Source of the DNA: a bacterium
Lineage (GTDB): Bacteria > Ratteibacteria > UBA8468 > B48-G9 > JAFGKM01
Assembly: GCA_023230585.1 (NCBI GenBank)
Contig: JALNXB010000074.1
Span: forward strand, 1 to 8,296
Reading direction: 5' to 3'
Length of the DNA: 8,296 nucleotides
The notes below the pieces were generated by a model that was not told where the DNA came from, did not search any database, and worked only from the letters and a program-made list of their open reading frames with translations. Shown here in pieces: positions 6,583 to 8,296 of the stretch. Position 1 is the stretch's first letter; the number at the start of each line of letters is the position of its first letter. The translations under genes and the position numbers were made by a program.

Positions 6583-6740
6583 GCAAAGAGGGAGTGAGTA
6601 GACACCCCATACGCCTTTCTTTTATGCTTTTATCCTTGTCTATATTTTCGGGGTAAGTTCGAAGGTCTAACCTCAGCTAAATACTCCGAGGTCACAATCT
6701 TCATCACTCGCAATGACGGAATGGGTAACTACAAAAAAAC
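6583..6740. repeat. Remainder of spacer with a third inverted ATTGCGAG element
   Basis: An inverted family member runs from GAGGTCACAATC (6688-6699) to CTCGCAATGAC (6707-6717). The rest, 6583-6687, holds nothing recognisable. An A-run at 6733-6739 just before the antitoxin promoter may act as an UP-like element. Confidence 0.5.
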
Positions 6741-6769
6741 TTGACAAAAACACTCTAATGACATATAAT
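6741..6769 (+). promoter_or_regulatory. Full-consensus promoter of the AbiE-like operon
   Basis: TTGACA (6741-6746), a 17-nt spacer and TATAAT (6764-6769) match the sigma70 consensus at every position. Transcription should start near 6776, giving a leader of about 28 nt before the ATG at 6804. A promoter this strong on a toxin-antitoxin operon is normally held down by the antitoxin. Confidence 0.85.
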
Positions 6770-6784
6770 TAACAAAAATGTTAA
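6769..6784. promoter_or_regulatory. Inverted repeat at the start site, candidate AbiEi operator
   Basis: TTAACA-AAAA-TGTTAA is a perfect 6-bp inverted repeat that shares its first base with the -10 box and covers the predicted +1. AbiEi proteins are known to repress their own operons by binding inverted repeats in the promoter. Assigning this site to the antitoxin is inference; the arms are short and AT-rich, so chance is possible. Confidence 0.45.
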
Positions 6785-6803
6785 CTTAATATATTTATAA
6801 AAA

Positions 6804-7391
6804 ATGAACTACCAAAAATTAAGACAATTAAAAGACAAAAACTATTTTTCCACAAGAGAAGTTGCAAGTGTTCTTGATGTAAAAACCGAATCTTCAAAGG
6901 TGATATGCTTAAGGTTATTAAAAAGAGGTCTTCTGATTAGGTTAAAAAGAGATTTTTATATACTTAGAGAAAGGTGGGATATTTTAACAGAAGAAGATTT
7001 TTTTAATATATCAAATATATTACAGGTGCCTTCATATATATCTTTTATGTCTGCCCTTACCTATTATGAAGTTTCAACCCAAGTGTATAGAAACTTTTTT
7101 GAAAACGTCTCAGTAAAACGAACAAAAGACTTTGAGGTTGAAGGAACTATTTTTAATTATTATAAAATTCAAAAAGACCTTTTTTTCGGGTTTATAAAAA
7201 GAGATAATTTTTTTATTTCAGAAAAAGAGAAAGCTTTTGTTGACATCTTATATTTACATTCGCTTGGAAGGTATGAGTTTGATTTAAGTTCAATTTCACT
7301 CAATAAATTAAATAAAAATAAAATTGAGAAATTTTTAACCAAATACCCTATTAAAACAGAGAAATTTTTTAATAAAATATGGAAGAATTGA
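6804..7391 (+). CDS. AbiEi-like antitoxin / transcriptional repressor
   Basis: 195 aa. Residues about 1-55 form a winged helix-turn-helix (YFSTREVASVLDV, then ICLRLLKRGLLIRLKRDFYIL, the typical AbiEi N-terminal pattern ending in a wing of the 'r-r-G-x-Y' type). Residues about 75-155 match the AbiEi core: VPSYISFMSALTYYEV, then a beta-rich stretch (VSVKRTKDFEVEGTIFNYY), then ISEKEKAFVDILYLHSLGR. In type IV systems the antitoxin does not bind the toxin but opposes its effect, and it represses the operon. It overlaps the next gene by 13 nt in another frame, consistent with coupled translation. No clear Shine-Dalgarno precedes the ATG (ATATTTATAAAAA). The gene is visibly richer in A/T runs than the surface-protein genes, compatible with a different origin. 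Family call good; the cognate partner is inferred from the overlap. Confidence 0.85.
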   Translation: MNYQKLRQLKDKNYFSTREVASVLDVKTESSKVICLRLLKRGLLIRLKRDFYILRERWDILTEEDFFNISNILQVPSYISFMSALTYYEVSTQVYRNFFENVSVKRTKDFEVEGTIFNYYKIQKDLFFGFIKRDNFFISEKEKAFVDILYLHSLGRYEFDLSSISLNKLNKNKIEKFLTKYPIKTEKFFNKIWKN

Positions 7392-8026
7392 TATATCAAG
7401 AAAGGTTTGAAATTGAAGTTTTAGAAAAACTTAATAGTGGCAGATTTTTAGATACTATTGTTTTTTATGGTGGAACAATGTTAAGGTTATGTTATGGTTT
7501 AGACAGGTTCTCAACAGACCTTGATTTTTTTCTACTTGAAGAAATTAATTCAAAAGAATATTTTAATTTATTGTACAAGTTTTTTTCAAAGAATTACATA
7601 ATTAAAGATAGAGCAGATAAGAGAAATACAATCCTTTTTGAGATAGGGAAAGAAAAGTTTAAGAGAGGGTTAAAAATAGAGATAAGAAAAGAAGTAAAAG
7701 GTGTCGTTCCTGAAAAAATGATATCATATTCACCTTATTCGACTACTCAGGTTATACTAAATACCGCAAAACTTAAAGATATGATGACTTTCAAAATTGA
7801 GGCGTTTTTAGATAGAGGAGAAATAAGGGATGCTTACGATATAGAATTTCTGCTCAAAAAAGGAGTGTCATTAAATATCGGTAGCAAGGAATCAGAATCT
7901 TTAATCAAAAAACTGAATGGACTGACAGAAAAAGATTTTAAGATGAAACTCTTTCCTTTGATAGATAAAGAAAAACGTGATTATTATCTTACCAACAGAT
8001 TTAAGATTTTAAATACTGCTCTGTAA
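7379..8026 (+). CDS. AbiEii-like nucleotidyltransferase toxin
   Basis: 215 aa, shorter than many AbiEii proteins (often around 300 aa) but with the core motifs present. GGTMLR (31-36) and RFSTDLDF (43-50) form the nucleotidyltransferase motif, with Asp47 and Asp49 as likely metal ligands. LKIEIRKE (98-105) supplies a plausible third carboxylate, Glu101. KLKDMMTFKIEAFLDRGEIR (131-150), followed by DAYD, is the conserved C-terminal motif (Lys139, Arg146, Asp151/Asp154). Family members transfer nucleotides to RNA and stall translation; the substrate here is unknown. The start overlaps the antitoxin end by 13 nt with no ribosome site of its own, so expression probably depends on translation of the antitoxin. 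The stop codon coincides with the first bases of a repeat shared with the dockerin gene. The frame is intact, so the toxin should be functional. Confidence 0.87.
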   Translation: MEELIYQERFEIEVLEKLNSGRFLDTIVFYGGTMLRLCYGLDRFSTDLDFFLLEEINSKEYFNLLYKFFSKNYIIKDRADKRNTILFEIGKEKFKRGLKIEIRKEVKGVVPEKMISYSPYSTTQVILNTAKLKDMMTFKIEAFLDRGEIRDAYDIEFLLKKGVSLNIGSKESESLIKKLNGLTEKDFKMKLFPLIDKEKRDYYLTNRFKILNTAL

Positions 8027-8066
8027 TCCCTCCCCATATTTTTGTGGCTCCTGCACGCCTTTTTTT
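8024..8066 (+). repeat. Post-stop repeat block, copy 2 (possible terminator)
   Basis: Begins at the toxin stop codon: TAATCC, CTCCCC, ATATTTTTG, TGGCTCCTGCACGCC and seven Ts (8060-8066). It parallels 6071-6116 with a few small gaps and changes. The T-run makes a terminator role possible, although the GTG/CAC or GGC/GCC stem is short. Confidence 0.6.
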
Positions 8067-8071
8067 ACCAT

Positions 8072-8296
8072 CCTGAACTTGTTTCAGGATCTCTAATGTA
8101 ACCCACGTCGATAGTAGTCGCAACGTAAAAAACGAGATTCCGGATCAAGTCCGGAATGACATACAGGGCAATCCCTCGTATTTTTCCTTGCCTGCCAACT
8201 ACACCCCTCATCCTTTCTTGCCCTACGGGCTTCAGTCAGCGGGCTCACCGACTCGCCCTTTGTGCTATACAGTGCTCATTATTCTTCGCACCAGCA
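8072..8296 (+). repeat. Long dispersed repeat, copy 2 (cut by window end)
   Basis: A gap-free match to 6335-6559 with three differences. It contains ATCCTGAA-cttgt-TTCAGGAT (8070-8090, 8-bp arms) and ATTCCGGA-tcaag-TCCGGAAT (8137-8157, 8-bp arms). The match is still perfect at the last base, so the repeat continues beyond the window. No gene is seen in 8027-8296. Confidence 0.9.

Noticed and set aside
6335..6600. Possible CRISPR array or tracrRNA-like sequence (CACCGACTCG near 6510 and 8247)
   Set aside because: Repeats are not evenly spaced with unique spacers, there are no cas genes, and the short resemblance to a Cas9 tracrRNA stem lacks its pairing partner.
6070..6601. Reading frames on both strands across the repeats (such as minus-strand peptides with VIPDLIQN and RDPETSSG)
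   Set aside because: They consist of repeat sequence, overlap each other, lack ribosome sites and match the usual false peptides from intergenic palindromes.
6778..6789. ATG just after the antitoxin promoter as an alternative start
   Set aside because: It stops after three codons and is in a different frame from the antitoxin.

Overview
The window comes from an AT-rich bacterium, probably an uncultivated lineage such as Omnitrophota or a neighbouring candidate phylum. That placement is inferred from the secreted dockerin proteins, the PD40 beta-propeller and the intergenic spacers full of short palindromic repeats; no marker gene supports it. All five genes are on the + strand. I see no tRNA, rRNA, CRISPR array or transposase.

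Left half (1-6073), cell-surface genes: (i) the 3' part of a large secreted multidomain protein (2-2014), with carboxypeptidase-regulatory-like folds, bacterial repeat domains, a cohesin-like domain and a C-terminal type I dockerin; (ii) a secreted TolB/PD40-type beta-propeller (true start probably 2252, stop 5002) with a following beta-sandwich and a C-terminal pair of 'IExWA' motifs, preceded by a promoter and a foldable leader and followed by a good terminator; (iii) a small secreted protein (5414-6073) with one beta-sandwich and a dockerin, driven by a promoter whose predicted start is almost at the ATG, so its mRNA is probably leaderless. The two dockerins are close relatives. Together with the cohesin-like domain they suggest a non-cellulosomal, Ca-dependent scaffold outside the cell.

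Right half (6074-8296): a two-gene operon resembling a type IV AbiE toxin-antitoxin module. The AbiEi-like winged-helix antitoxin/repressor overlaps by 13 nt a compact AbiEii-like nucleotidyltransferase toxin. It has a full-consensus promoter (TTGACA-N17-TATAAT) with an inverted repeat at the predicted transcription start, a plausible autorepression operator. The operon lies between two direct copies of a dispersed repeat: 225 bp aligned without gaps, 3 mismatches, offset 1737 bp. A shared block of about 45 bp begins exactly at the stop codons of both the dockerin gene and the toxin gene.

The spacers 5003-5375 and 6074-6740 contain no credible gene. They are mosaics of at least three families of short palindromic repeats. 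The most unusual signals are the repeat-framed toxin-antitoxin module, the composite repeat itself, the decamer-phased leaderless promoter and the leader of the propeller gene, which has a Shine-Dalgarno-complementary loop.
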